Source: Halorubrum aidingense JCM 13560
GTDB taxonomy: Archaea; Halobacteriota; Halobacteria; Halobacteriales; Haloferacaceae
Assembly (NCBI RefSeq): GCF_000336995.1
Contig: NZ_AOJI01000027.1
Coordinates: 1-44,145, forward strand
Direction: 5' to 3'
Length of the DNA stretch: 44,145 bases
The notes beneath the pieces are model-generated. The model saw nothing but the letters and a program-made list of their open reading frames with translations, was not told the DNA's origin and ran no database searches. Shown one piece after another: positions 16,701-23,437 of this stretch (its first letter is position 1; every line of letters begins with the position of its first letter). The position numbers and the translations under genes were made by a program.

Positions 16701-17391
16701 CAGCCCGGATCCGGAACACGACTCCCGGCTGGCGAAACACATCATCAAGACGAACTACGCCGGCGAGCTCAACACCCAGCGGACGGAGCTGGCGAGTTCG
16801 GAGTTCACCTCCGAGCAGGTCGCGGAGGTGACCCAGGAGGTCGCCCCGGAGATCGACGCCGAACTGCTCCGGAAGTACATCGCCCACTCGAAGCGGTCCT
16901 GTTTCCCGACGATGACGGAGGAAGCCAAGAGCCTCATCGAGGAATTCTACGTCGACCTGCGCTCGAAGGGGGCGGACGAGGACGCGCCGGTTCCCGTCAC
17001 CGCCCGGAAGCTGGAGGCGCTGGTTCGGCTCTCGGAGGCGAGCGCGCGGGTGCGGCTCTCGGACACCGTCGACCGCGAGGACGCGGACCGCGCGACCGAC
17101 ATCGTCGAGTCGTGTCTGAAAGACATCGGCGTCGACCCGGAGACGGGGCAGTTCGACGCCGACGTCGTCGAGACGGGCACGTCGAAGAGCCAGCGCGACC
17201 GCATCAAGAACATCAAGGGACTCATCGCGGACATCGAAGACGAGTACGAGGAGGGCGCGCCCGTCGAGGAGGTGCTCGACCGCGCCGGCGAGATCGGGAT
17301 GGACCCCGGGAAGGCCGAACAGGAGATCGAGAAGCTCCGCACGAAAGGCGAGGTGTACGAGCCGAAGCAGGGACACCTGCGGACGACGTAG
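13720..17391 (+). CDS. mcm: Replicative DNA helicase MCM, interrupted by an intein
   Basis: This is the archaeal replicative helicase (homohexamer, 3'-5'). The frame encodes 1223 residues: a 700-residue MCM plus a 523-residue intein. The N-terminal domain contains a zinc motif (CQRCGTM, then CQGCER). The AAA+ core has Walker A GDPGTGKSQ just before the intein. The intein interrupts the segment GKGSSAAGL / TAAAVRDD. After it come Walker B IAAVDELDKM, sensor region LGAANPKYGRF and arginine-finger region SRFDLIFTV, followed by a C-terminal winged helix. ATG 13720 gives the haloarchaeal start MAQAGNQDLTERF. The next gene begins on the base after its stop, so mcm probably heads a co-transcribed cluster. 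Confidence 0.97.
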   Translation: MAQAGNQDLTERFIQFYRNYYREEIGTLAQNYPNEQRSLYVDYDDLFQFDRDLAEDFRTKPDQMREYAEEALRLYDLPADVSLGRAHVRIENLPESIDIRGIRVHDDHIGKLVSVKGIVRKATDVRPKVTEAAFECQRCGTMTYIPQSDGGFQEPHECQGCERQGPFRVNFDQSEFIDSQKLRIQESPEGLRGGETPQSLDVDIVDDITGKVSPGDHVTAVGILHIEQVEQGNEKSAIFDLYMDGVAIGIEDEEFEDMDITEADKREIIELSERDDIYEAMVDSIAPAIYGYEEEKLAMILQLFSGVTKHLPDGSRIRGDLHMLLIGDPGTGKSQMISYVENIAPRSVYTSGKGSSAAGLCVVGDTKIHTSDGFVPIREIATDQHPDPVEIETAAESTRDLYTFDRSNGSIDLAESSHVWRMPEKSCRRIETAHGKDLEASVNTPVLVCDEHGIEWREISEIGVGDHVAVPRYTGIDRSSPSVREYVEFTGEKLKPTDESIERLRTRLCEEFGTLRNAAAELDLSEDFIYDTLSNRHIPREKLDTVLDALNVHLDDIGLERAMLRHGSGVTIPEKFDADLMYLIGLVFGDGDVMVSRRGGNRGHVRISNSNTDLLKQAADIIEAKFGRSVRVEYQDERVPCIRLHSATVARFFANVGVESPKDDIRLDPGLTTAEHADSFLRGLFDADGSVCGRDDGGSSVQFSTVCGELAEQVQLMLETYGVRSRTRERDRRGTYTRADGHEIESTSIQTHLAIYGKELDAFADQIGFRSTAKSRALRSIVRDVPRRGERLPVGSALARADGGSTAYRQNFVKGQNPSRSRAKAIVDSLDLGAIGGEVKEVADADLVWDEVVDAEHTGKKEVFDLTVPDTHNFLGNGIVTHNTAAAVRDDFGDGQQWSLEAGALVLADKGIAAVDELDKMEASDRSAMHEGLEQQKISVSKAGINATLKARCSLLGAANPKYGRFDQYEPIGEQIDLEPALISRFDLIFTVTDSPDPEHDSRLAKHIIKTNYAGELNTQRTELASSEFTSEQVAEVTQEVAPEIDAELLRKYIAHSKRSCFPTMTEEAKSLIEEFYVDLRSKGADEDAPVPVTARKLEALVRLSEASARVRLSDTVDREDADRATDIVESCLKDIGVDPETGQFDADVVETGTSKSQRDRIKNIKGLIADIEDEYEEGAPVEEVLDRAGEIGMDPGKAEQEIEKLRTKGEVYEPKQGHLRTT
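14683..14799 (+). other. Probable co-conversion tract in mcm beside the intein
   Basis: For about 39 codons before the intein, the extein uses A/T-ending codons rare elsewhere in the gene (for example GGA AAA AGT, AGT TAT GTT GAA AAT ATT, TCA GTT TAT ACA TCA GGA AAA GGA). Upstream of 14683 the gene has normal G/C-ending haloarchaeal codons. The encoded protein is conserved, so the change is synonymous. A shorter patch of about 20 bp follows the intein at 16369-16387 (GCA GCT GTG AGA GAT). This fits gene conversion of flanking DNA from a lower-GC donor during intein homing. Confidence 0.7.
14800..16368 (+). mobile_element. MCM intein with LAGLIDADG homing endonuclease (523 aa)
   Basis: The intein starts at Cys361 of the frame (CVVGDTKIHTSDGFVPIREI, splicing block A) and ends with the block F/G signature TVPDTHNFLGNGIVTHN. 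The +1 extein residue is Thr, a normal splicing nucleophile. Between them is a DOD endonuclease with both LAGLIDADG helices, LIGLVFGDGDVM and FLRGLFDADGSV, each keeping its catalytic acidic residue. A helix-turn-helix-like segment (RNAAAELDLSEDFIYDTLSN) precedes the first helix and may assist DNA binding. All splicing residues appear intact, so self-splicing and endonuclease activity are plausible. The insertion point lies between Walker A and Walker B of the helicase. Codon use is more relaxed than in the extein. Confidence 0.95.
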
Positions 17392-17751
17392 ATGGACCGC
17401 ATCTCCGCCATCCGAAACGTCGAGGACGCCCTCCGCGCGTTCGAGAGCGGCGACGCCGACCTCGGCGACACGGAACGGCGCGTGGCCGCGGTCCTCCGAA
17501 CGTACGCGACCGAGTTCGACGGCGAAGACGACGTGTTTCGGGCGATCGGCGAGGAGCCGGTCGACGGGCAGGTCGTCGTCGCACCCTCGGCGCCGGCGGC
17601 GCGGGAACGCGTGCTCGCGCTCTCCGGGCTCGATCCGAACGCCCGCGCCGAATCGAGCGATCGAGAGAAGTCAGAGTCCCGAAACAACTCTGACGATCTG
17701 ACCACAGTCGAAGGCGACGGAGTACCCGAATTCGACGTCGAACGAGTGTGA
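17392..17751 (+). CDS. Haloarchaeal protein of unknown function, downstream of mcm
   Basis: The 119-residue acidic protein begins at the ATG directly after the mcm stop codon, implying coupling. The N-terminal half (MDRISAIRNVEDALRAFESG, then DTERRVAAVLRTYATEFDG) is predicted helical. A short middle segment, GQVVVAPSAPAARERVLAL, is followed by a polar, probably disordered tail. I do not recognise a characterised domain. I recall haloarchaeal DUF families in this position after mcm (DUF7854 is a candidate name), but cannot verify. Its position suggests a replication-linked or merely co-expressed role; no function is assigned. Confidence 0.7.
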   Translation: MDRISAIRNVEDALRAFESGDADLGDTERRVAAVLRTYATEFDGEDDVFRAIGEEPVDGQVVVAPSAPAARERVLALSGLDPNARAESSDREKSESRNNSDDLTTVEGDGVPEFDVERV

Positions 17752-17796
17752 TTTTCGTACCGGTTCGGAAGGGCTAAGTTTCGGAACCGACCAGCC

Positions 17797-18141
17797 GTGC
17801 TCGTGTTGTTGGTCGTGACGTATTCGGCGGCGGCGCGTACGGGGCTCCGGAACCTGTGTCGTCGCCACGAGGATCCGGTCGTGCGTCGGTTCGGGCGGGC
17901 AGCGCTGCTCGATTCGACGGAATACGCCGCCTTTCTCGCTGTCCGTCTCCAGGAAGCACACGGCGGGGACGTGCAGATCGAGCGGACCGAACCGTTCAAC
18001 GAGTTCGTCGCGCTCGAAGAACCGGTACGAGAGGCCGCGGTCGCGTACGCGAACCGAGAGTCGAAGTCCACCCCGTACGCCGCGTTCGCCGCCGGAACGG
18101 ACCACCCGGACCCCGAGACGATGCGAGGCGAGGATCTGTGA
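17797..18141 (+). CDS. Small haloarchaeal protein of unknown function in the mcm cluster
   Basis: The protein has up to 114 residues and a mostly helical pattern with Arg/His-rich motifs (ARTGLRNLCRRHEDPVVRRF, EYAAFLAVRLQEAHG). I recognise no domain. The start is uncertain: GTG 17797, GTG 17803 and GTG 17815 are in frame. GTG 17815 removes an unlikely hydrophobic LVLLVV start and gives VTYSAAARTGLRN, so the true protein may be about 108 residues. Its stop overlaps the next gene's start (GTGA at 18138-18141), showing tight coupling within the mcm-to-minD cluster. Confidence 0.65.
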   Translation: MLVLLVVTYSAAARTGLRNLCRRHEDPVVRRFGRAALLDSTEYAAFLAVRLQEAHGGDVQIERTEPFNEFVALEEPVREAAVAYANRESKSTPYAAFAAGTDHPDPETMRGEDL

Positions 18142-18959
18142 GCGGCGACGGCCGGCGATCGGAGTCCGCGCCCGGCGACGTCTGCGTCCCGCGGCCGGCA
18201 GACGTGCTGGGACAGATACCGACCGGAGCGAGTCTCCGCACGGAGCTCGCGGCGGCCGCGCGGTCGCGGGGGCGAACGCCGGCGGTCGCGAGCGAGTTGG
18301 CCGAGCTTCGCGAGGCGCTCGACGAGATAGCGATCGAGCCGGTCGACGTCGAGACCGCTCGTCGGCGGGTGGCGGCGGCGACCGGCGAAGAAGCGCGGTT
18401 GAAAGAGCGGATCGCCGCGCTCCGCGGCGACGTCCGCGCCCGCCGCGCAGTCGACGCGGCGACCGACGAGACGCTCGGTGACCTCGAATCGACAGCGGCG
18501 GAGCTGTCGAGCGCCCAGACGGAGCGGATCGCGGCCGAGCAGGCGTTCGAACGGGCGCGCGACAGAGTCGCCCGCACCAGAGACGAGCGCGAGCGCCGGC
18601 TTCGGCTCCGAGATCGCCTTCGCAACCGACGACGCGATGCGCGCCGAGAGCTCGCGAGAGAGATGTATCCGGCGTTTCGCGATGCGCTCACCGAGGTACC
18701 GGGCGGGGACGAGACACACGCGAACGGGACGCCGTCGGAGTACGAGGGCCCCGCGATAGCGGCGTCGCTCGCGGCGGTGGCGGTCGCAGACGTCGACGGT
18801 CCCGTGACGCTCGGCGAGGCGGCCGCGTCGTGGATCGACGATCGAGAGGGGACCGTACCGGTGGTTGTGCGAGAGGTGAAGGCCGATACCGAGGAGCGAG
18901 GGGGCGACCGGTCCCCCGCGCAACCGGGGCAGAGCGACGATAGGCGTCCCGATGTTTAA
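18138..18959 (+). CDS. Coiled-coil haloarchaeal protein of unknown function in the mcm cluster
   Basis: The 273-residue protein starts at a GTG overlapping the previous stop by four bases. After a short N-terminal segment (DVCVPRPADVLGQIPTGASL), residues of about 40-185 are a long charged helical region with coiled-coil periodicity (ELREALDEIAIEPVD, EARLKERIAALRGDVRARR, ERARDRVARTRDERERRLRL). A smaller globular C-terminal part (YEGPAIAASLAAVAVADVDG, VVVREVKADTEE) follows. No catalytic motif is visible. An elongated partner of the downstream ParA/MinD-type ATPase is a reasonable but untested idea. Confidence 0.65.
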   Translation: MSGDGRRSESAPGDVCVPRPADVLGQIPTGASLRTELAAAARSRGRTPAVASELAELREALDEIAIEPVDVETARRRVAAATGEEARLKERIAALRGDVRARRAVDAATDETLGDLESTAAELSSAQTERIAAEQAFERARDRVARTRDERERRLRLRDRLRNRRRDARRELAREMYPAFRDALTEVPGGDETHANGTPSEYEGPAIAASLAAVAVADVDGPVTLGEAAASWIDDREGTVPVVVREVKADTEERGGDRSPAQPGQSDDRRPDV

Positions 18960-18983
18960 ATGCGATTCCGCGGCATCCGCCGT

Positions 18984-19820
18984 ATGGACTTGACGTGGAC
19001 CGTCGAACGCGACGGTGGCGTGTCGCTAGTACGCTGTCGCGTGCACAACGACGGTGCGGTCCGACAGCGGGTTCGGATCGAGAGCCGGCTCGACGGTCCC
19101 GTCCTCCCGCCACGGCGGAGCGGAATCCCCGAGCCCGGGTGGGACGCGTCCGGAGTCACGCTTGAGCTGGAACCGGGCGGACGCCGAGCGATCGGCTTCG
19201 CCGTACCGGCGGCGACGGATCCATCGCCGTCGAAGGACGCCTCGCCGACGTCGTCGACCGAGCCGCCGGTGGAGGTGGTCGATTCAACGGCAGTCGGGTC
19301 GACAGCGACCGATTCGACCGCCGAGGAAGAATCGGGAACGGCCGTCGCCGAGGCGCTTCGCGACCTCGCCGACCACCGACCGCCGAGGGCGGCGGTCGAC
19401 GGCGATGCGGTCGTCAACAGCGACGGAGCCGCCGCCGAGAGAACCGACGGGGACGACACCGGAGAGGGGGACACCACCGAAAGCGACGTCAACGTGAGCG
19501 GTGCCGAGTCCGACGGCGACGCCGAGGAGCAGGGCCGGGCTCGAACCGCGATCGGGTCGTCGGAGAGCGACACACTCGACGAGTGGTTCGACGCGATCGA
19601 ACGACGGCTCGAACGCGCCGAACGGCTGACCGACGCGGACCTCGCGACGGCGACGGCGGTCGTGGAGACGGCCGGCGGCGTCGAGGGCGTTGCGGCGCTC
19701 GACGCGCGCCTGACCGACGACGCGGAGCGGCTCCGCGACCTGAGCGAGCGCGCGTCGTCCCTGGCGGCGCGAGCCGAGGCGACCGATGCGCCGATCGAAG
19801 CGCTGGAGCGGCTGGCGTGA
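18984..19820 (+). CDS. Haloarchaeal protein of unknown function: beta-rich N-domain, acidic linker, helical C-domain
   Basis: The 278-residue protein has three parts. Residues 1-75 form a probable beta-sandwich (MDLTWTVERDGGVSLVRCRV, RIESRLDGPV, LELEPGGRRAIGFAVP). Residues of about 78-190 are a Ser/Thr/Asp/Glu-rich linker, likely disordered in high salt. Residues of about 193-278 are helical (LDEWFDAIERRLERAERLTD, LRDLSERASSLAARAEA). Start ATG 18984 is preferred over ATG 18960 because GTTTAAATG at about 18953-18961 lies at leaderless TATA distance; this also implies an internal promoter. Its last codons overlap the GTG start of the MinD-like gene by four bases. Function unknown. Confidence 0.65.
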   Translation: MDLTWTVERDGGVSLVRCRVHNDGAVRQRVRIESRLDGPVLPPRRSGIPEPGWDASGVTLELEPGGRRAIGFAVPAATDPSPSKDASPTSSTEPPVEVVDSTAVGSTATDSTAEEESGTAVAEALRDLADHRPPRAAVDGDAVVNSDGAAAERTDGDDTGEGDTTESDVNVSGAESDGDAEEQGRARTAIGSSESDTLDEWFDAIERRLERAERLTDADLATATAVVETAGGVEGVAALDARLTDDAERLRDLSERASSLAARAEATDAPIEALERLA

Positions 19821-20467
19821 TCCTCGCGGTCGCCGGCGGGAAAGGCGGCGTCGGGAAGACGACGCTCGCGTACAATCTCGCGGCCGCCCTCGACGCGGTC
19901 GCGGTGGACGCCGACCTCGGGATGGCCGACCTACCGAGAGACCGCGGCCCGGACCTCCACGACGTGCTCGCCGGCGGCGCAGACCCGGTCGAGGCGCTCC
20001 GTCCCGGACCGGTCGACATCGTCCCCTGCGGTCGGACTCTCGCGGGCGCCCGCGCTTCCGATCTGTCGGCCCTAGAGGGAGCGGTGGCGGCGGTCGAACG
20101 CGCGTTCGGAACCGTCGTGCTCGACTGTCCGGCGGGGCGTCGGGCGGACGCCGGCGTCCCGCTGGCGATCGCCGACGCGTGCCTGCTCGTCGTGTCGCCG
20201 CGCGCGTTCGCGCTGGCCGACGCGATCCGCACTCGGGAGCTCGCTCGCGAACTCGACGCCGGGCTCGTCGGCTGCGCGGTGAATCGGGTGACTGCGGAAC
20301 CGCCGAAAGAGGCGATCGCCGACGCGCTCGGCGCGCCCGTCGCCATCGTTCCGGCGGACCCGCGCGTCGGCCGGTCGGTCACGGACGAACGACCCGTCGT
20401 GGACGCCGCACCGGACGGCGACGCCGCCGCGGCGATCCGAGACCTCGGTCGTCGCGTGCCGCGGTGA
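19817..20467 (+). CDS. MinD/ParA-family P-loop ATPase
   Basis: This 216-residue SIMIBI-class ATPase has a deviant Walker A at the N-terminus (AVAGGKGGVGKTTLAYNLAA), Walker A' VDADLGMADL, and Walker B-like VVLDCPAG. Such proteins act as switch ATPases in cell-division placement, DNA segregation or surface-structure positioning. Haloarchaea encode several MinD paralogues, so the specific role is open. No clear C-terminal membrane-targeting amphipathic helix is seen (it ends AAIRDLGRRVPR), which argues against a classical membrane MinD. The GTG start overlaps the previous stop (GTGA). It is the last gene of the mcm-linked cluster. Confidence 0.85.
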   Translation: MILAVAGGKGGVGKTTLAYNLAAALDAVAVDADLGMADLPRDRGPDLHDVLAGGADPVEALRPGPVDIVPCGRTLAGARASDLSALEGAVAAVERAFGTVVLDCPAGRRADAGVPLAIADACLLVVSPRAFALADAIRTRELARELDAGLVGCAVNRVTAEPPKEAIADALGAPVAIVPADPRVGRSVTDERPVVDAAPDGDAAAAIRDLGRRVPR

Positions 20468-20530
20468 CCCGCGCTTCGGCGCTCAGGGGACATCGCGTCG
20501 TTTTATTCGGTCCGGAGCCGACCGGGACCC

Positions 20531-21256
20531 ATGCTCACGGTCGCGTTCCTCGTCGGCGTCGCCGTCATCGCCTTCCTCGCGGTCGAGATCGGCCCGTTGT
20601 ACGTCACCGATCGCGTCCGCGATCTCAGGGAGCCGGCGGGTCCCGAGCGAGCCGCTCTCGACGCGCTCCGCGCGGCGGCCGGCCTCGACGTGGATCGGGT
20701 CGCGATAATCGAATCGGACGAGGGCCGCGACGCCGACGGTCCCGGTGCCGCCGATTCCGCCACCGATCCCGCCGCCGATTCCGGATCGATCGACGTGGCG
20801 GTTCGCGGGCCGCCGCGTCGGCGGGTGCTCTTTCTCACCGAGCGCGTGCTCGACGGTCTGGACGAAGACGTCGTCGTCGGGCTGCTCGCGGCCGAGGCCG
20901 GCCGTGTCGAGACCTACTACGGGGAGTTCCGGGCGGTCGCCGTCGCGGTCGTACTCGGCGTGCTGGCGGCGATCGTGACAGCCACGGTCCCGTTCGAGGC
21001 GGGATTCGCCTCGGTCATCGCACTCGGTCTCGCGGCGTTCTGGGTCGGCCGTCGGGTGCAGTACGCGGCCGACGACCGCGCGGCGGACGCGGTGGGAGCG
21101 ACGCGGGTCGCCGACGCGTTCGAGCGCGTCGCCGCGGAACGCGGCGTCGAACCGGAGACGGGCGACTGGTCGACGTGGTTCGAGGTCCAACCGCCGCTCG
21201 GGGATCGGATCGCGGCGCTTCGTGAGCGAGCGGCGGCGGAAACGACGGAGCGGTGA
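20531..21256 (+). CDS. Degenerate M48-like membrane peptidase lacking HExxH
   Basis: The 241-residue protein has an N-terminal TM helix (LTVAFLVGVAVIAFLAVEIG), a segment like the M48/HtpX region before the active site (RRVLFLTERVLDGLDEDVVV), and two further TM helices (VAVAVVLGVLAAIVTATVPF, FASVIALGLAAFWVG). A cytosolic part follows, with the family-like YAADDRAADAVGATRVADA and a C-terminal PPLGDRIAALRE resembling HPPTEKRIEAL. The catalytic HExxH position reads AAEAGR (residues 120-125): both histidines are lost and the glutamate is kept. It is therefore probably a proteolytically dead scaffold. ATG 20531 is leaderless, with GTTTTATTC about 25-30 bp upstream. Confidence 0.7.
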   Translation: MLTVAFLVGVAVIAFLAVEIGPLYVTDRVRDLREPAGPERAALDALRAAAGLDVDRVAIIESDEGRDADGPGAADSATDPAADSGSIDVAVRGPPRRRVLFLTERVLDGLDEDVVVGLLAAEAGRVETYYGEFRAVAVAVVLGVLAAIVTATVPFEAGFASVIALGLAAFWVGRRVQYAADDRAADAVGATRVADAFERVAAERGVEPETGDWSTWFEVQPPLGDRIAALRERAAAETTER

Positions 21257-21361
21257 TTGCGGAACGAAAACGACGGAACGGTGGAGCGGTGACCACAGAA
21301 CGATAGCGGCTCAACGGCGTGCACGGAACGACAGCGAGGCGCCGCTGTTTCCCCGCCGACC

Positions 21362-21670
21362 CTACTCCTCGATTCGGCGGACGACGACGTCAGTCGCGTC
21401 GATATCGACGTGGTAACCCGCGACCGTGAGCGAGACGTCGACGGTGGCGTCCGAGCGGCCGGCGACGAGCGCGTCGAGCGCGTCGGGGTCGACGTGGTCG
21501 TACAGCACGACATTCGCCTCGGTCGCGAGATCGGCCGGCTCGACGCCGGCGAGGTCGGCGATCGCCTTCACGACGGCGAGGCTTGGCGATCGGTCGTCGC
21601 CGCCGTGTTCGACGCGAACCGTCTCAACGGCCGGTTCGTTGTCACCAAGATCCACCGTAGCGCTACTCAT
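21362..21670 (-). CDS. HalOD1 output-domain protein
   Basis: The 102-residue protein matches the haloarchaeal output domain 1 (HalOD1), a small domain found alone or at the C-terminus of response-regulator proteins. Visible features are PSLAVVKAIADLAGVEPADL, then LYDHVDPDALDALVAGRSDA, then DVSLTVAGYHVDIDATDVVV. Its biochemical role is unknown; an output or regulatory role is assumed from domain context in other proteins. A strong TATA element, read GTTTATATAC on this strand (about 21691-21700), lies 21-30 bp before the ATG at 21670, so the transcript is probably leaderless. Confidence 0.85.
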   Translation of the reverse strand: MSSATVDLGDNEPAVETVRVEHGGDDRSPSLAVVKAIADLAGVEPADLATEANVVLYDHVDPDALDALVAGRSDATVDVSLTVAGYHVDIDATDVVVRRIEE

Positions 21671-21788
21671 ACGCCCCGGTGGCGGGGGGAGTATATAAAC
21701 CCACCCAGTTGTTAATCAAAAATGATAATTCAGGGCATTCGGTGTGTTGCGGTGGCGATGACCGGTGAGAGCCGCCCATGACGACGCC

Positions 21789-21870
21789 CACAACGGCGAC
21801 GACGCGCGGCGCTCTCCACAACGGCGACGACGATCCGTGACGACGATCCGCGACGATCCGCGACGATCCG
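21789..21870 (+). repeat. Short direct and tandem repeats upstream of pheS
   Basis: CACAACGGCGACGACG occurs at 21789-21804 and again at 21817-21832. Next come copies of the 10-mer CGACGATCCG at 21828-21837, 21841-21850, 21851-21860 and 21861-21870, the last three in perfect tandem. The repeats fill the spacer between the HalOD1 promoter and pheS. They look like slippage-prone GC-rich repeats. They have no spacers, so they are not a CRISPR array. Confidence 0.85.
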
Positions 21871-21928
21871 CGACGGCGACGTGCCGGAACCGTTACCAAC
21901 CACCCACACCCGTATGCATACAACTCGA

Positions 21929-23437
21929 ATGCGACTCCCGGAACGACAGCTCGCGGTCCTCGAAGCCGCGAGCGCGACGGACGAACGGACGATAGACGAG
22001 ATCGCGGCGGAGACGGGCCTGAAGCCCGAGACGGTCGTCGGAGCCGCCTTCGACCTCCGCGACGAGGGGCTCCTCGTCGTCGGCGAGACGGCCGACGAGA
22101 CCCTCGACCTCACCGACGAGGGGCGCGAGTACGTCGACGCCGGTCTCCCGGAGACGCGGCTCTACCGCGCCGGCCTCGCGCTCGACGCCGACGCCGAACC
22201 GGTCTCGATGGGGCGAGTCATCGGGGAGGCGGACCTGAACGGCCCCGAAGTCGACATCGCGCTGTCGAACTTCGCGCGCAAGGGATTCGGCGGGATCGAC
22301 TCGGGCGAGCTTTCGGTCGACGGTGACGCCGACCCCGACACCGACCCCGAAGCGGCCGCGCTCACCGCGCTCGCCGCCGGCGAGGCGCCCGACGTCGACG
22401 AGCGCGTGATCGACCAGCTCGACTCGCGTGGGCTCGTGGCCGTCGGCGAGTCGGTCACCCGCTCGGTGACGCTCACCGACGCCGGCGTCGACGCGCTGAT
22501 GACGGGCGTCGAGGCGACGGAGACGGTCGCGCAGGTCACGCCGGAGCTGCTCGCCAGCGGCGAGTGGCGCGACGTGGAGTTCTCCGAGTACAACGTGGAG
22601 GCGGACGCGCCGACGGTCTCCGGCGGACGGAAACACGTGCTCCGTCGGACCGCCGACCGCGTGAAAGACGTGCTCGTCGGCATGGGTTTTCAGGAGATGG
22701 AGGGGCCTCACGCCGACAGCGACTTCTGGATCAACGACTGCCTGTTCATGCCGCAGGACCACCCGGCGCGGACGCACTGGGACCGGTTCGCGCTGGACGT
22801 CCCGCCGATGGAGGAGATACCGGACGAGCTGATCCGGCGGGTCGAGGCGGCCCACCGCGACGGCTGGGGGGTCGACGGCGACGGCTACCACTCGCCGTGG
22901 TCCGAGGAGTTCGCCCGTGAGATCGCCTTGCGCGGACACACCACGTCGCTATCGATGCGGTACCTCTCGGGTATCGCCGGCGCGGAGTTGGAGCCGCCGC
23001 AGCGCTACTTCTCCGTCGAGAAGGTGTACCGCAACGACACGCTCGACCCGACACACCTGCTGGAGTTCTACCAGATCGAGGGGTGGGTGATGGCCGAGGA
23101 CCTCTCGGTGCGCGACCTGATGGGCACCTTCGAGGAGTTCTACCGGCAGTTCGGGATCACCGACATTCGGTTCAAGCCCCACTACAACCCGTACACGGAG
23201 CCGTCCTTCGAGCTGTTCGGCGAGCACCCCGAGACGGGCGAGGAGATCGAGATCGGCAACTCCGGCGTCTTCCGCGAGGAGGTCACGGGGCCGCTCGGCG
23301 TCGACTGCGACGTGATGGCGTGGGGGCTCGCCTTAGAGCGGCTCGCCATGCTGACGACCGGCGCGGAGGACATCCGTGACCTCCACGGGACCTTGGCAGA
23401 CATCGAGTTCCTGCGGAACGCGGAGGTGAGCTACTGA
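21929..23437 (+). CDS. pheS: Phenylalanine--tRNA ligase alpha subunit
   Basis: This is the catalytic subunit of the heterotetrameric class II PheRS. The 502-residue archaeal-type protein has an N-terminal array of winged-helix domains (about 1-210: QLAVLEAASATDERTIDEIA, AVGESVTRSVTLTDAGVD), then the catalytic core with motif 1 around VLVGMGFQEMEGPHADSDFW, motif 2 around YFSVEKVYRNDTLDPTHLLE, the phenylalanine-pocket region FKPHYNPYTEPSFELF, and motif 3 near VMAWGLALERLAML. Start ATG 21929 (MRLPERQLAVLE) is chosen by similarity to haloarchaeal PheS; ATG 21914 and an in-frame start at 21881 are upstream. The stop overlaps the pheT ATG (TGATG). Confidence 0.95.
   Translation: MRLPERQLAVLEAASATDERTIDEIAAETGLKPETVVGAAFDLRDEGLLVVGETADETLDLTDEGREYVDAGLPETRLYRAGLALDADAEPVSMGRVIGEADLNGPEVDIALSNFARKGFGGIDSGELSVDGDADPDTDPEAAALTALAAGEAPDVDERVIDQLDSRGLVAVGESVTRSVTLTDAGVDALMTGVEATETVAQVTPELLASGEWRDVEFSEYNVEADAPTVSGGRKHVLRRTADRVKDVLVGMGFQEMEGPHADSDFWINDCLFMPQDHPARTHWDRFALDVPPMEEIPDELIRRVEAAHRDGWGVDGDGYHSPWSEEFAREIALRGHTTSLSMRYLSGIAGAELEPPQRYFSVEKVYRNDTLDPTHLLEFYQIEGWVMAEDLSVRDLMGTFEEFYRQFGITDIRFKPHYNPYTEPSFELFGEHPETGEEIEIGNSGVFREEVTGPLGVDCDVMAWGLALERLAMLTTGAEDIRDLHGTLADIEFLRNAEVSY

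Noticed and set aside
16947..18923. A 658-residue minus-strand protein opposite the mcm 3' end
   Set aside because: It has shadow composition (Ser/Arg/Thr-rich), no motifs, and runs opposite mcm and the genes that follow it.
21789..21870. CRISPR-like array
   Set aside because: The repeats are 10-16 bp and contiguous or overlapping, with no unique spacers.
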